This document shows, piece by piece, positions 52,685 to 61,254 of a DNA stretch of 64,000 nucleotides; position 1 is the stretch's first letter, and each line of letters begins with the position of its first letter. The notes under the pieces were generated by a model. It was not told the origin of the DNA. It saw nothing but the letters and a program-made list of their open reading frames with translations, and searched no databases. The translations under genes were made by a program, and so were the position numbers. The DNA is from an uncultured Rikenellaceae bacterium (GTDB lineage: Bacteria; Bacteroidota; Bacteroidia; Bacteroidales; Rikenellaceae), in the NCBI GenBank assembly GCA_910577285.1, contig CAJTLO010000003.1:188774-252773 (forward strand), read 5' to 3'.

Positions 52685-53752
52685 TTATTGTGTCAGAAAT
52701 ACTCTCCAGCTACCGCCTTTTTCTCCGCGCTCTACATACTTTTTTGAGATGAGCTGGTCCAGCAATTTTTGGATTGCTGTGATGCTGATTCCGGTTTCTT
52801 CTTTCATGTCTGCGAGTGTCAGTGTCGGCTGGGTTCGCATGGCGTTCAGAATTTTAGTGTAGTTGGTGGTGCGGAAGGCAATACGCTCTCCGTCATACCA
52901 CCATACGTTTTCATTTTTCTCGCTTACAAACAATACATCGTTATATATCTCTGTCGCTACCAACTCGTTGAAATATTTTAGAAACGTGCGTATATCCTTG
53001 ATGTCTGCGTGGGCGCCGTCGCTCGGCACAGGACCTACTTCGAGGTCTGCCTGATGTAGTGCTTCCAAATATTCGTTTTTCTTGCGGCTGCGGACTACAA
53101 TCATCGGATAATCATGGCGCGTGAGAATATAATTCACCATCAGTCGGGCAATACGTCCGTTCCCGTCTTCAAAGGGATGTATGCGGATATAGCGGTAATG
53201 GAACAACGCGGCCAACTCAACTGGCGATAGTTTGCCCTCCTGTTCAGCGGTATTGTACCAGTCAACCAAATCAGCCATAAGACCGGGCGTTTCCTCCGGC
53301 GAAGCATACTCGAATCGGTCACCGTATCTTGTGATTACGCTGTTAGGTCTTGTCTTATATTGCCCTGTGTGTATGACATAGCTTGTCTGTACGCCACCCG
53401 GCAAATTACGATAGACTGTGTAATCCTCGCGTAAAAGGGTCTTATGCAATGTCCGGATAAAATTCTGTGTCAATGGTATATCCTTAACTGCGGCTTCCTC
53501 TTCCATCATCCGCAGACCAACATTACTTGCTGTCATTTCCTCAACGTCGCGCACATCGGCCTCGCCGATTACTTTGCCGAACAGCAACAGGATTTCTGTC
53601 TGCCCATAAGTTAGCGTGTTGCCCTCGATATGGTTATTATTGTAGTTAAAATCCACGGTAAAACGACGGCTAAGTCTCTCCCGGTCCTTTTCGGACAAGG
53701 GTTGAATGTTCTGCCAAGCGGCAAGTGCTTTTTTGATATTGAGATACTTCAT
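52685..53752 (-). CDS. Fic-domain protein with C-terminal winged helix
   Basis: A 355-residue Fic protein. The catalytic loop is HPFEDGNGR at 192-200, a complete H-x-F-x-(D/E)-G-N-G-R, so AMP transfer (AMPylation) from ATP to a target hydroxyl is expected. The N-terminal NNNHIEGNTLT (38-48) is the inhibitory-helix motif of class II Fic proteins, with E43 as the ATP-blocking glutamate; an Asn replaces the usual Ser/Thr four residues before it. The C-terminal 70 residues (ILNAMRTQPTLTLADMKEETGISITAIQKLLDQL-like) form a winged helix, suggesting DNA binding or autoregulation. The gene is clearly AT-richer than its surroundings, indicating horizontal transfer. Confidence 0.88.
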   Translation of the reverse strand: MKYLNIKKALAAWQNIQPLSEKDRERLSRRFTVDFNYNNNHIEGNTLTYGQTEILLLFGKVIGEADVRDVEEMTASNVGLRMMEEEAAVKDIPLTQNFIRTLHKTLLREDYTVYRNLPGGVQTSYVIHTGQYKTRPNSVITRYGDRFEYASPEETPGLMADLVDWYNTAEQEGKLSPVELAALFHYRYIRIHPFEDGNGRIARLMVNYILTRHDYPMIVVRSRKKNEYLEALHQADLEVGPVPSDGAHADIKDIRTFLKYFNELVATEIYNDVLFVSEKNENVWWYDGERIAFRTTNYTKILNAMRTQPTLTLADMKEETGISITAIQKLLDQLISKKYVERGEKGGSWRVFLTQ

Positions 53753-53775
53753 ACGGAATTCGTGTTACACCCGTG

Positions 53776-53783
53776 CAAAGTTA
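53776..53783 (-). promoter_or_regulatory. putative -7 box of fic
   Basis: TAACTTTG on the minus strand, 24 bases before the fic ATG. Confidence 0.5.
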
Positions 53784-53802
53784 ATAATAAGTCTCGGAAA
53801 AA

Positions 53803-53820
53803 GGTTGTATTGGTATAACC
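53803..53820. promoter_or_regulatory. imperfect palindrome at the fic promoter
   Basis: Arms ggttgta and tataacc around ttgg, located 19 bases upstream of the -7 box, so at the -33 position of fic. It may be an operator, for example for autoregulation by the Fic protein's winged helix. The short length makes chance possible. Confidence 0.3.
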
Positions 53821-53936
53821 TTTTATGCGTTTCTTTGCGTTCGTGAGCACTCGGAAATTACGAAAATAGCGTATACTCCCGGAGAAGCCCTTCCTCCGGA
53901 CGGCGCTTCTACCGGCGCGACAGACCCTTTCGGCCG

Positions 53937-53970
53937 AAAAAGACCGGAGGCCCCGTTACAGGGCCTCCGG
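53937..53970 (-). terminator. rho-independent terminator of pepD
   Basis: A 10-bp stem (ccggaggccc with gggcctccgg) with a 7-base loop. On the minus strand tctttttcgg follows. It lies 28 bases after the pepD stop. Confidence 0.85.
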
Positions 53971-53997
53971 CATAAAGAAAGAAGGTGTCGCAGTCGG

Positions 53998-55449
53998 TCA
54001 GAGCGTGCGGAGGAGTTCGATGAGGAACTTCCAGAACTTCTCCACGGTCGCGATTTCGAGGCGTTCGTCGGGCGAGTGCACGCCGCGAAGCGTCGGACCT
54101 ACCGAGATCATTTCGAGTGTCGGGTATTTCTCGAGGAAGAGCCCGCACTCCAGACCCGCATGGATTGCCCGTACTTTGGGCTGCGTGCCGAAGAGGCGTG
54201 CGTAGGCCTCCTCGGCCACTTTGAGCAGGCGGCTCGAGGGGTCGGGGTTCCAGCCGGGGTAACCTTCGCCATGTTCGACTTCGGCGCCGGCCAGGCGGAA
54301 GGCGGCCCCTACGGTGGCTGCGGCATCGGCTTTGGCGCTCTCTACCGAGGAGCGTTGCGAGGAGGTGACGACGATGCGCTCTCCGTCGGCGAACTTGACC
54401 GATGCGAGGTTGGTGGAGGTTTCCACGAGTCCCGGCATCGAACGGCTCATGGCCAGTACGCCGTTGGCCACCCCTTGCAGGGAGAGCAGCAATGCGTGCT
54501 GGGTGGCGGCGTCGATGACCGTCGCGGGCCGTTCCGTCTCCTTGAGTTCCAGCCGTACGCCGGCATCGGTATATTTATACTCTTCGGCGAACTCCCCGGC
54601 CAGCCGTTCGGCCAGTCGCCGCATCGGATCGGCCTGTGCGGCGGGCACGCCGAAGATCGCGTAGGCTTCGCGGGGGATGGCGTTGCGCAGGTTCCCTCCG
54701 TCGAAACGGGCGAGGCGCAGCCCCAGCTGCTCCGCGCCGGCCAGCAGCAGACGCGTAAGGAGCTTGTTGGAGTTACCCAGTCCGTCGTTGATGTTGTCGC
54801 CCGAGTGGCCGCCCTTGAGGCCGGAGAGATCGGCACGCATCCATACCATCCCTTCCGGGGCGGGTTCCTGGCGGTAGCGGAAGGTCGCCACGGTGTCGAT
54901 GCCGCCGGCGCAGCCGATGAAGATCTCGCCGTCGTCCTCCGAGTCGAGGTTGATGAGGTAGCGGCCCGAGAGCATGTCGGTGCCCAGGTTGAAGGCCCCC
55001 GTGAGGCCCGTTTCCTCGTCCACCGTGAAGAGTGCCTCCAGAGCGGGATGTTCCACGTCTTCGGTCACGAGCAGTGCGAGGGCGGTGGCCATGCCGATGC
55101 CGTCGTCGGCGCCCAGCGTCGTGCCGTGTGCCTTCACCCATTCGCCGTCGATGTAGGTCCGGATCGGGTCGTTCAGAAAGTCGAACGTCACGTCGGCGTT
55201 CTTCTCGCACACCATATCCATGTGGCTCTGGAGCACGACGGCGGGTTTGCCCTCCATGGAGGGGGTGGCCGGCTTGTACATCACGATGTTGCCGATGGCG
55301 TCCTTTCTGTAGTCGATGCCGCGCTTGCGGGCGAACTCCTCCAGATAGGCGATGATCTTTTCCTCTTTTTTCGACGGACGGGGGACCTGGGTGATCTCGT
55401 CGAAGATCTCCCATACGACCTTCGGTTCGAGTTTGCTGATCTCTGACAT
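53998..55449 (-). CDS. pepD: aminoacyl-histidine dipeptidase
   Basis: A 483-residue M20 metallopeptidase (PepD, carnosinase-like) that hydrolyses Xaa-His and other dipeptides in the cytoplasm. Metal ligands are recognisable as H in LQSHMDMV, D in GADDGIGMA, E in TVDEETGLTGA and D in INLDSEDDGE. The segment GLKGGHSGDNIN marks the lid domain and GPTLRGVHSPDERL carries the last ligand histidine. The ATG at 55449 (MSEISKLEPKVVWEIF) fits the family; a start ten residues upstream is possible. There is no signal peptide. It is divergent from ispF and followed by a terminator. Confidence 0.94.
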   Translation of the reverse strand: MSEISKLEPKVVWEIFDEITQVPRPSKKEEKIIAYLEEFARKRGIDYRKDAIGNIVMYKPATPSMEGKPAVVLQSHMDMVCEKNADVTFDFLNDPIRTYIDGEWVKAHGTTLGADDGIGMATALALLVTEDVEHPALEALFTVDEETGLTGAFNLGTDMLSGRYLINLDSEDDGEIFIGCAGGIDTVATFRYRQEPAPEGMVWMRADLSGLKGGHSGDNINDGLGNSNKLLTRLLLAGAEQLGLRLARFDGGNLRNAIPREAYAIFGVPAAQADPMRRLAERLAGEFAEEYKYTDAGVRLELKETERPATVIDAATQHALLLSLQGVANGVLAMSRSMPGLVETSTNLASVKFADGERIVVTSSQRSSVESAKADAAATVGAAFRLAGAEVEHGEGYPGWNPDPSSRLLKVAEEAYARLFGTQPKVRAIHAGLECGLFLEKYPTLEMISVGPTLRGVHSPDERLEIATVEKFWKFLIELLRTL

Positions 55450-55658
55450 AGTTTGGCTGTTTTTGCGGCGCTGCCTCATGCGGCGGTGCCGGTTCTCCGG
55501 AAAGTGTGCCGGGCCGGTCGGCCGTCGCTCCCGTGCAGGGCCTTGATTATCATGTTTAATACGTTGTTTCTGGATTTTCCGCCTTTCCCGGCGGACGGTA
55601 ACGGAACGTAAAAATAGGGAAAATATCCGTAACTTGCAATCCTCTAAACCGAACGGAT

Positions 55659-56159
55659 ATGGACATGACTTTTGCCGACTGCCTCCGGGTGGGGCACGGT
55701 TACGACGTACACGCCCTGGCGCCGGGGCTGCGGCTGCGGCTCTGCGGGGTCGATCTGGAACACGACAAGGGATGCGTGGCGCACTCCGACGGCGATGTGG
55801 CCGTGCATGCGCTGTGCGACGCCCTGTTGGGGGCTGCGGCGCTGGGCGACATCGGGCTTCACTTTCCCGATACGGCTGCGGAGTACGCCGGCATCGACAG
55901 CATGGTGCTGCTGGAGCGTTGCATGGCGATGCTGGCCCGGGAGGGGTTCGGCGTGGTGAATGCCGACGTCACCGTGGCCATGCAGCGTCCCCGGTTGCGG
56001 CCCCACATCGACGCCATGCGCCGGAGGCTGGCCGCGGCATTGGGAGTGGAGCTCTCCCGGGTATCGGTCAAGGCGACCACCACCGAGCGGCTCGGTTTCG
56101 TGGGCCGCGAAGAGGGGGTGGAGGCCAATGCCGTGGTGCTGATCGCCCGGCGGGGGTAA
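55659..56159 (+). CDS. ispF: 2-C-methyl-D-erythritol 2,4-cyclodiphosphate synthase
   Basis: A 166-residue IspF, a trimeric zinc enzyme of the MEP isoprenoid pathway that cyclises CDP-ME-2-phosphate. The metal ligands are D16 and H18 in GYDVHAL, and H50 in HSDGDVAVHALCDA; H42 lies in the flexible loop. KATTTERLGFVGREEG is the cytidine-site motif. The start MDMTFADCLRVGHGYD is near the usual position, and M3 is an alternative. It is a single gene; the polyprenyl synthase at 48886 uses the same precursor supply. Confidence 0.95.
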   Translation: MDMTFADCLRVGHGYDVHALAPGLRLRLCGVDLEHDKGCVAHSDGDVAVHALCDALLGAAALGDIGLHFPDTAAEYAGIDSMVLLERCMAMLAREGFGVVNADVTVAMQRPRLRPHIDAMRRRLAAALGVELSRVSVKATTTERLGFVGREEGVEANAVVLIARRG

Positions 56160-56454
56160 GACCCGGCCGCCGTGGTCGCGCGGGAGCGGTTTTCCGCTTC
56201 CGTTGCGCTTTGCTATTCTTGGAGTCGTACCGTATCGGGGACCGCCGGCTCTGGCCGGGCGGCTTCTTGTCCGTGATGTTTCGTTCTGCGGCCCTCCCTC
56301 CCGCGACTTCTCGTCCGGCGGGTATTCTTGCTGCCGGTTCTTTACGGTCGGCCTTTTTTCTGCCGGCCCTTTTTCGGCGGATTTTCATCTGCCAGCTGCC
56401 GCCTTTCTCGCACGGGGCCGTGCCCGGCGAAGGCCGTGGGGCCGCCGGGCGCAG

Positions 56455-57915
56455 TCATTCGATCCGTTCGCCCTCCCTGTCGATGAAATAGGACGTGTCG
56501 CCGGTGCGGACCAGGGCGCGGCCGCCGCTGAAGGAGAACCCTTCGTCGTAGCGCAGCTCCGTCAGAGGACGTCCGGTCGGATCGATGAATCCGAATCGGT
56601 TCCTGCGCCGGACCAGCAGCGCACCCTCTGCGGGCGGGGCCATCCAGTCGTAGCCGGAGGCGGTCAGCCGTTTGCCGCACCGGTCGTAGAGGTGCCATTC
56701 CCCTTCGGCGCACGCCGCCGCCACATTCCATTCGCCGTACCACTCCAGAGCTTCGAAGCGAGGCTCCATCACGTAGTTGCCGCTGCGGTCGAGCAACCCG
56801 TATCCGCTTTTGCATGCCACGGCGGCGCGACCCTCGTGAAAATCGCCTGCCGAGGTGAATTGCGGGGCGGTCAGCGGCCGGAGTGCCGTGTCGGCATATC
56901 CCCACCTGTCGCCTTTGCGGTATCGTACGACGGTGTCGGCCGGGCGGCCGATGTAGTCGCATCGCCCGGCGTCGAGGAGTTCCGGTTGGGGAGCGGAGGT
57001 TTCCACCGCGGTGTAGAGTACGGTGATGTCACGGGCCGTGGCGGCGGGTGTTTCCGTTGGCATCAGGGCCGCCAGCAGGGGCAGCGGGACGAAGGCCAGG
57101 GTACTCAGCGAGTCGAGCAAGGCGGCGGTTTCTTCCGGTCCCGGTGGGCGATGGGGCGGCAGGAGGCCGCTTCCGGCTGCGGCCGCAGCAGCGGCGCGTG
57201 CCAGGGGAACGTTCCGGTCGAATTCGGCTTGCGTGAGGAGTGCCGTCAACCAGGCGTGGGTTGTCGGGGAGCTCCATAAGGCGTGGAAAAGGGGCGGTAT
57301 GCAGCCCGAAACGTAGACGGCGAGCGACAGCCTCAGCAGGGCCGTGCGGTCGTTGCATGCGTCGCGGGCGTGGCTGTGGAGGCAGCGGACGGCCGTGGGG
57401 CGGGAGTCGGGCGTAACGAGGATGTTGCCGGCTTTCAGGTGTCCGTGGATATACCCCTCGGCATCGAAGGTGCGATACATCGCGGCCAGTCCCTCCAGCA
57501 GTCGGCGCAGGGCGGATGCACCGGACCTGTCGAGCCGGGTGCGGACGAAATCGGAGAGTCGCATGCCTCCTGCGGGAAGCCGTTCGAGCAGCAGGTCGGT
57601 GCGCAGCGGGGTACCCGTGCCGTCGAAGACCGTCATCTCCTCCCGCAGGTATCGGCAGGGGGCGAGGAAGGCGCTCTGTGCTGCTCCCGGTAGCGGTCCG
57701 GGCGAGAGGGGGAGGAGGTCGGCCGCGCCCAGGGGAAACCGCAGCAGGCAGGGCGCACCGTTCACCGTCGCCTCGAAGTCGGCGCTGTCCGACGACACCG
57801 TGAAACGGGGCATCCCCCGGGCGTCCGTGAGCGGGACGATATCGACGAGGGTGCGGAACCTTCCCTGCGGGTGGAGCAGGCTTTCGATGATGGCGGAGAG
57901 GGCGGGAGCGTTCAT
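56455..57915 (-). CDS. degenerate kinase-like protein with WG-repeat C-terminus
   Basis: A 486-residue protein, last of three overlapping genes. Residues 11-60 (ESLLHPQGRFRTLVDIV) align with the N-terminus of the kinase encoded at 58757. The position of the catalytic loop reads GYIHGHLKAGNILV (155-168): the HGDLKPEN Asp is now His, and no DFG-like motif follows (AVRCLHSHAR). It is therefore probably a pseudokinase. An Ala-rich stretch at about 255-265 separates a C-terminal WG-repeat region (RWGYADTALRPLTAPQF, GYGLLDRSGNYVMEPRF, FGFIDPTGRPLTEL; about 345-480). No signal peptide or clear membrane helix. Its ATG overlaps the vWA gene stop by 4 bases, so it is coupled to it. Confidence 0.72.
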   Translation of the reverse strand: MNAPALSAIIESLLHPQGRFRTLVDIVPLTDARGMPRFTVSSDSADFEATVNGAPCLLRFPLGAADLLPLSPGPLPGAAQSAFLAPCRYLREEMTVFDGTGTPLRTDLLLERLPAGGMRLSDFVRTRLDRSGASALRRLLEGLAAMYRTFDAEGYIHGHLKAGNILVTPDSRPTAVRCLHSHARDACNDRTALLRLSLAVYVSGCIPPLFHALWSSPTTHAWLTALLTQAEFDRNVPLARAAAAAAAGSGLLPPHRPPGPEETAALLDSLSTLAFVPLPLLAALMPTETPAATARDITVLYTAVETSAPQPELLDAGRCDYIGRPADTVVRYRKGDRWGYADTALRPLTAPQFTSAGDFHEGRAAVACKSGYGLLDRSGNYVMEPRFEALEWYGEWNVAAACAEGEWHLYDRCGKRLTASGYDWMAPPAEGALLVRRRNRFGFIDPTGRPLTELRYDEGFSFSGGRALVRTGDTSYFIDREGERIE

Positions 57916-58775
57916 ATCACGAACGAGGAGCTGGCCGTGCCGATGGTCAGCATGTTGAAGAGCTCCTCGACCGAACAGTTGTAACCGATGGCCCGGAACG
58001 GAGGACACGCTCCGGGATGCAGAGCCAGGATCAGTTCGTCGTAGCAGGGCGGCAGCACGCTGGAGAGGTCGTAGAGCAGCTCGGCATACCGGATGCGGGG
58101 GAGTTCCGTGCGGTCGGAGGGAAAGAGCTGCGGGGCGGCTTCCGCATCCCGTCCGGCCAGGTGGATGTTGAACAGCAGGGCATTGCCGTCGCGTGTGGCG
58201 GCGCTGCGTATCCGGGCGGCCTGGGCGAGGAGCATCCCGGGGTCGGCATCGGAGGCTTCGCCGTCGGTGATGTTGAGGACGATGGGCGGGAAGCTGTCGC
58301 GGTTGCGGGGCGCGGCGCACCAGGCCGTTGTCAGTGCGGCGGCTTCGGCCAGCGCTCCGCACATGGGGGTGTCGCCCGTGGCCTGCGGTGCGATCCATTG
58401 CCGTTGGTCGTACTCGACGATCGTCGTCCGGCCGCCGGGCAGGGTGCGCACGAGGCGACGCGGCTGCGAGGGTACCGATTGCCGGGCCAGCTCGTCGATG
58501 CCGGCGAAACGTTCCTTTCCGCCGGCCGGAAGCAGGGGATGTACCCCTTCGCCGGAGTAGCCGATGACGGCGATGTCGAAATAGTCCTTCAGACCGTCGT
58601 CGCGGCGCGAGCGGTTGATGAGCTCGCTCAGAAGCATGTTGATGATGCAGGCGACCGCATCGGCTTTCCGCATGAGCGTACCGCCCAGCAGACACTCTTC
58701 GGCCATGGAGCCGGAGCGGTCGCAGAGGATGATGAACGCGGTGCGGTGTTCTCTGCTTATTTTCGCGTGGTACAT
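57912..58775 (-). CDS. von Willebrand factor A-domain protein
   Basis: A 287-residue cytoplasmic vWA protein. The metal-ion-dependent adhesion site is complete in its first part: D19, S21 and S23 in ILCDRSGSM. It continues with a conserved Thr in GDTPMCGALAEA and Asp in LNITDGEASDAD. The overall layout (DRSGSM ... GDTPM ... NITDGE) resembles TerY-like vWA proteins that act beside Ser/Thr kinases. The start MYHAKISREHRTAF at 58775 lies inside the end of the kinase gene (19-base overlap) and its stop overlaps the next start (ATGA). It probably forms a complex with the two kinase-like neighbours; the ligand is unknown. Confidence 0.85.
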   Translation of the reverse strand: MYHAKISREHRTAFIILCDRSGSMAEECLLGGTLMRKADAVACIINMLLSELINRSRRDDGLKDYFDIAVIGYSGEGVHPLLPAGGKERFAGIDELARQSVPSQPRRLVRTLPGGRTTIVEYDQRQWIAPQATGDTPMCGALAEAAALTTAWCAAPRNRDSFPPIVLNITDGEASDADPGMLLAQAARIRSAATRDGNALLFNIHLAGRDAEAAPQLFPSDRTELPRIRYAELLYDLSSVLPPCYDELILALHPGACPPFRAIGYNCSVEELFNMLTIGTASSSFVI

Positions 58776-60082
58776 CGTATCGGTTTTTTCGTTGTTGCCT
58801 GTTTCGTTTCCCCGCTTGTCGAGGGCCTCCGGCGGGGCTCGTCCTGCCGTTCCCGCCTGAGGGAGGGCTGCGGGGCGGAGGTTGCGGGCGGTTCGACCGG
58901 ACTGCCGGAACGGTCGATGTGGATCCATCGGGTGCCGCAGCGCACCGCCGCCGCTCCGTTGCGGAACGGTTTCAGATGGTCGTAACGGCTTCCGTTGATG
59001 ACCGTGCGGCCCGTGGGGTCGATGAAATGCCGGAAGCCGCCGAGCTCCACGATCGCGATGCCTTCGGTAAACTGCAGGGCGGAGTCGAACAACGGTGGGA
59101 TGACCTCTGTCCCCTCGCTCTCGTATCCCCAGACTCCCCCGCGGACGAAGGGTTCCGGAGCGGTCCGGGCGGCGGCTTTTCTGCCGTCTCCCGCGGCGTG
59201 GCGGATGATCCCGCCCAGCTCCTGGAGCTCGGGTACGGGCGAGAGCAGGAGGGAGAGGAGGCGGTAGGTGATCGCATCGCCCCGCTTCGCTGCGGCCGTC
59301 AGGGCTTCGGTATAGGTGGCCGAACGGTGTGCGAAGAGTGCCGCCGGGTCGAAGAGCGGGTGGTCCGAAAGATCGGTTCCGTGGGCGAGTGCCGGGTCGG
59401 CCGCCAGGGTGTGTAGCGTGGCCGAAAGGAGTGCGATGGGGTAGTCGTCGACGGCCTTGCAGACAAAAGAGGCGTCGCGGGCCGGGTGGTTGAACTGGGG
59501 AGTGCCCGTTTCGGGATGCTTCGGGAGGGGAACTCCGGGAATGAACATGGCGTCGTAGTCGAGCAGCCGCAGGGAGCCCGAGGGCTCCACGACGAGGTTC
59601 TCCGGTTTCAGGTCGCCGTGGGCCCAGGGCATGGCGAGCAGCCGGGCCGCCATCGCGTCGAAGTTGCGGGAGAGCTCTGCGAGGCGTTGTCCGTTTCCCT
59701 CGTGCAGCGCCTTGCGCACGGCACGACCCAGAGAAACGCCCTCGGCCCACGGCGTCAGCAGGACGTCGTACCAGTCGCCGCTGCCGTCCATGCCGTACAC
59801 GTAGAGCTCCCGGGGTAGGTAGCGGGTTTCGTAGAGCAGCGGGAAGCGGTGGGTGGCGAGGTGGTCGTAAAGGGCATCGTTGCGTTTGCCGGGGCGGATG
59901 TAGCATTTCAGCGCATGGGGCCTTCCCCCGAGCATGATTCTGAAGACCGCCGCGTGGCCGCCTGCGGCGAGCCGGGGCTCCCCGTAGGCATTGTGTTCGC
60001 AGACCGGTTCGCCGAGGGTACGGAAACGGCCCTGAGGGTTGCAAACGCTTTCGGCGTACTGGGATATGGTCGGAATGGGCAT
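58757..60082 (-). CDS. Ser/Thr kinase-like protein with WG-type C-terminus
   Basis: A 441-residue protein and first gene of the trio. The kinase elements are visible: a glycine-containing loop LAAGGHAAVFRI (38-49), the ATP-anchoring lysine K59 in ALKCY, the catalytic loop HGDLKPEN (155-162) and a DFG equivalent DYD (175-177). It appears catalytically competent. About 310-395 (WGYESEGTEVIPPLFDS, FIDPTGRTVINGS, WIHIDRSGSPV) is a WG-repeat-like sensor or binding region. The last 45 residues are basic and Ser/Thr-rich and might be phosphorylated. It has no membrane helix. A TATCTTTA box precedes the ATG by 18 bases. The substrate is unknown; the vWA and pseudokinase partners are the best candidates. 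Confidence 0.8.
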   Translation of the reverse strand: MPIPTISQYAESVCNPQGRFRTLGEPVCEHNAYGEPRLAAGGHAAVFRIMLGGRPHALKCYIRPGKRNDALYDHLATHRFPLLYETRYLPRELYVYGMDGSGDWYDVLLTPWAEGVSLGRAVRKALHEGNGQRLAELSRNFDAMAARLLAMPWAHGDLKPENLVVEPSGSLRLLDYDAMFIPGVPLPKHPETGTPQFNHPARDASFVCKAVDDYPIALLSATLHTLAADPALAHGTDLSDHPLFDPAALFAHRSATYTEALTAAAKRGDAITYRLLSLLLSPVPELQELGGIIRHAAGDGRKAAARTAPEPFVRGGVWGYESEGTEVIPPLFDSALQFTEGIAIVELGGFRHFIDPTGRTVINGSRYDHLKPFRNGAAAVRCGTRWIHIDRSGSPVEPPATSAPQPSLRRERQDEPRRRPSTSGETKQATTKKPIRCTTRK

Positions 60083-60099
60083 GCGGACGAATTGTCGGG

Positions 60100-60107
60100 T
60101 AAAGATA
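60100..60107 (-). promoter_or_regulatory. putative -7 box of the kinase/vWA operon
   Basis: TATCTTTA on the minus strand, one mismatch from TAnnTTTG, 18 bases before the ATG at 60082. This is the only candidate for the three-gene operon. Confidence 0.35.
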
Positions 60108-60292
60108 TGAAAAATATTATAATGGAGTCCGATTGTGGTATTGTCGTCCTTCTCGTGTTTCCGTGCTTTGCATCGTGCGGTTGTGCGGTCGTTGCGGGCC
60201 GCTCCTCCGCCCGGAGCGGGGAGGGGGCTTCTTTCCGGCTCCGGGCCGAAGAAAAAACGGCCCTGCGGTTAGCGCGGCTCGTCGGTATTGAT

Positions 60293-60300
60293 TATTTTTG
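60293..60300 (+). promoter_or_regulatory. putative -7 box of nadC
   Basis: TATTTTTG, 28 bases before the nadC ATG at 60328. No TTTG at -33. Confidence 0.45.
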
Positions 60301-60327
60301 CAGCATGTCGAAGTAAAAAAGCATGTT

Positions 60328-61182
60328 ATGAAAAAGGAATATATTCCCTTTGTGGAGGAGCTTATCGAGCTCGCCATTCGGGAGGACATAGGCGACGGCG
60401 ACCATACCTCGCTGGCCACCATACCCGCGGATGCCCGCGGAAAGATGCAGTTGCTCGTCAAACAGGAGGGCATCATCGCCGGGATCGAAGTGGCCCGGAT
60501 GGTGTTCGACAGGCTTGACGACAGCGTGGTTTTCGACGGGCGGATCGAGGACGGTGCCCGTGTGCGCAAGGGCGACATCGCTTTCTACGTGGAGGGGCGT
60601 ATCCTCTCGCTCTTGCAGGCCGAGCGGATCGTCCTCAACATCATGCAGCGCATGAGCGGTGTGGCGACCCAGACGGCCGAATATGTGAAACTGCTGGAGG
60701 GAACGCGCTGCCGGGTGCTCGATACGCGCAAGACCACGCCGGGCATGCGCGTGCTCGACAAGATGGCCGTGAAGTTCGGAGGAGGCGAGAATCACCGCAT
60801 GGGGCTTTTCGACATGGTGCTCCTGAAGGATAACCATATCGATTTCGCAGGCGGCATCGCCAATGCGCTGGGGGCCGTGCGCGGTTACCTGGCCGATACC
60901 GGCCGCAACCTGCCCATCGAGGTGGAGGTGCGTTCGCTGGAGGATATCGACGAAGTGTTCGCCGCCGGCGGGGCCGACCGCATCATGTTCGATAACTTCA
61001 CGGTGGAGATGACGCGCGAAGGGGTGCGACGCATCGCCGGCCGCTGCGAAACGGAGTCGTCGGGCGGTATCCGTGCCGATACGATGCGGGCTTATGCCGA
61101 GTGCGGTGTGGATTACGTGTCGGTAGGGGCGCTGACCCACCAGATACGGAGCCTGGACATGAGTCTGAAGGCGTGCATGTAG
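60328..61182 (+). CDS. nadC: nicotinate-nucleotide pyrophosphorylase (quinolinate phosphoribosyltransferase)
   Basis: A 284-residue NadC. It converts quinolinate and PRPP to nicotinate mononucleotide with decarboxylation, in de novo NAD synthesis. The N-terminal EDIGDGDHTS motif, LDTRKTTPGMRVLDKMAVKFGGG-type active-site segment, MVLLKDNHI and the later ESSGGI phosphate-binding loop are all present. ATG 60328 (MKKEYIPFVEEL) is preferred; a TTG ten codons upstream overlaps the predicted promoter. nadA and nadB are not adjacent. The DPP-IV-like gene follows after 72 bases on the same strand. Confidence 0.95.
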   Translation: MKKEYIPFVEELIELAIREDIGDGDHTSLATIPADARGKMQLLVKQEGIIAGIEVARMVFDRLDDSVVFDGRIEDGARVRKGDIAFYVEGRILSLLQAERIVLNIMQRMSGVATQTAEYVKLLEGTRCRVLDTRKTTPGMRVLDKMAVKFGGGENHRMGLFDMVLLKDNHIDFAGGIANALGAVRGYLADTGRNLPIEVEVRSLEDIDEVFAAGGADRIMFDNFTVEMTREGVRRIAGRCETESSGGIRADTMRAYAECGVDYVSVGALTHQIRSLDMSLKACM

Positions 61183-61254
61183 GGTCCGGCCGCCCGTCGG
61201 GATGCGTCGGCGGGTGCGGAACCGGAAGTTGCGAACAGAATAATCGATAATATT

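Noticed and set aside
53777..53997. tRNA or small RNA in the fic-pepD spacer and other spacers
   Set aside because: I looked for T-loop (ggttcgantcc) and cloverleaf patterns in all longer spacers and saw none; only promoters and a terminator could be supported.
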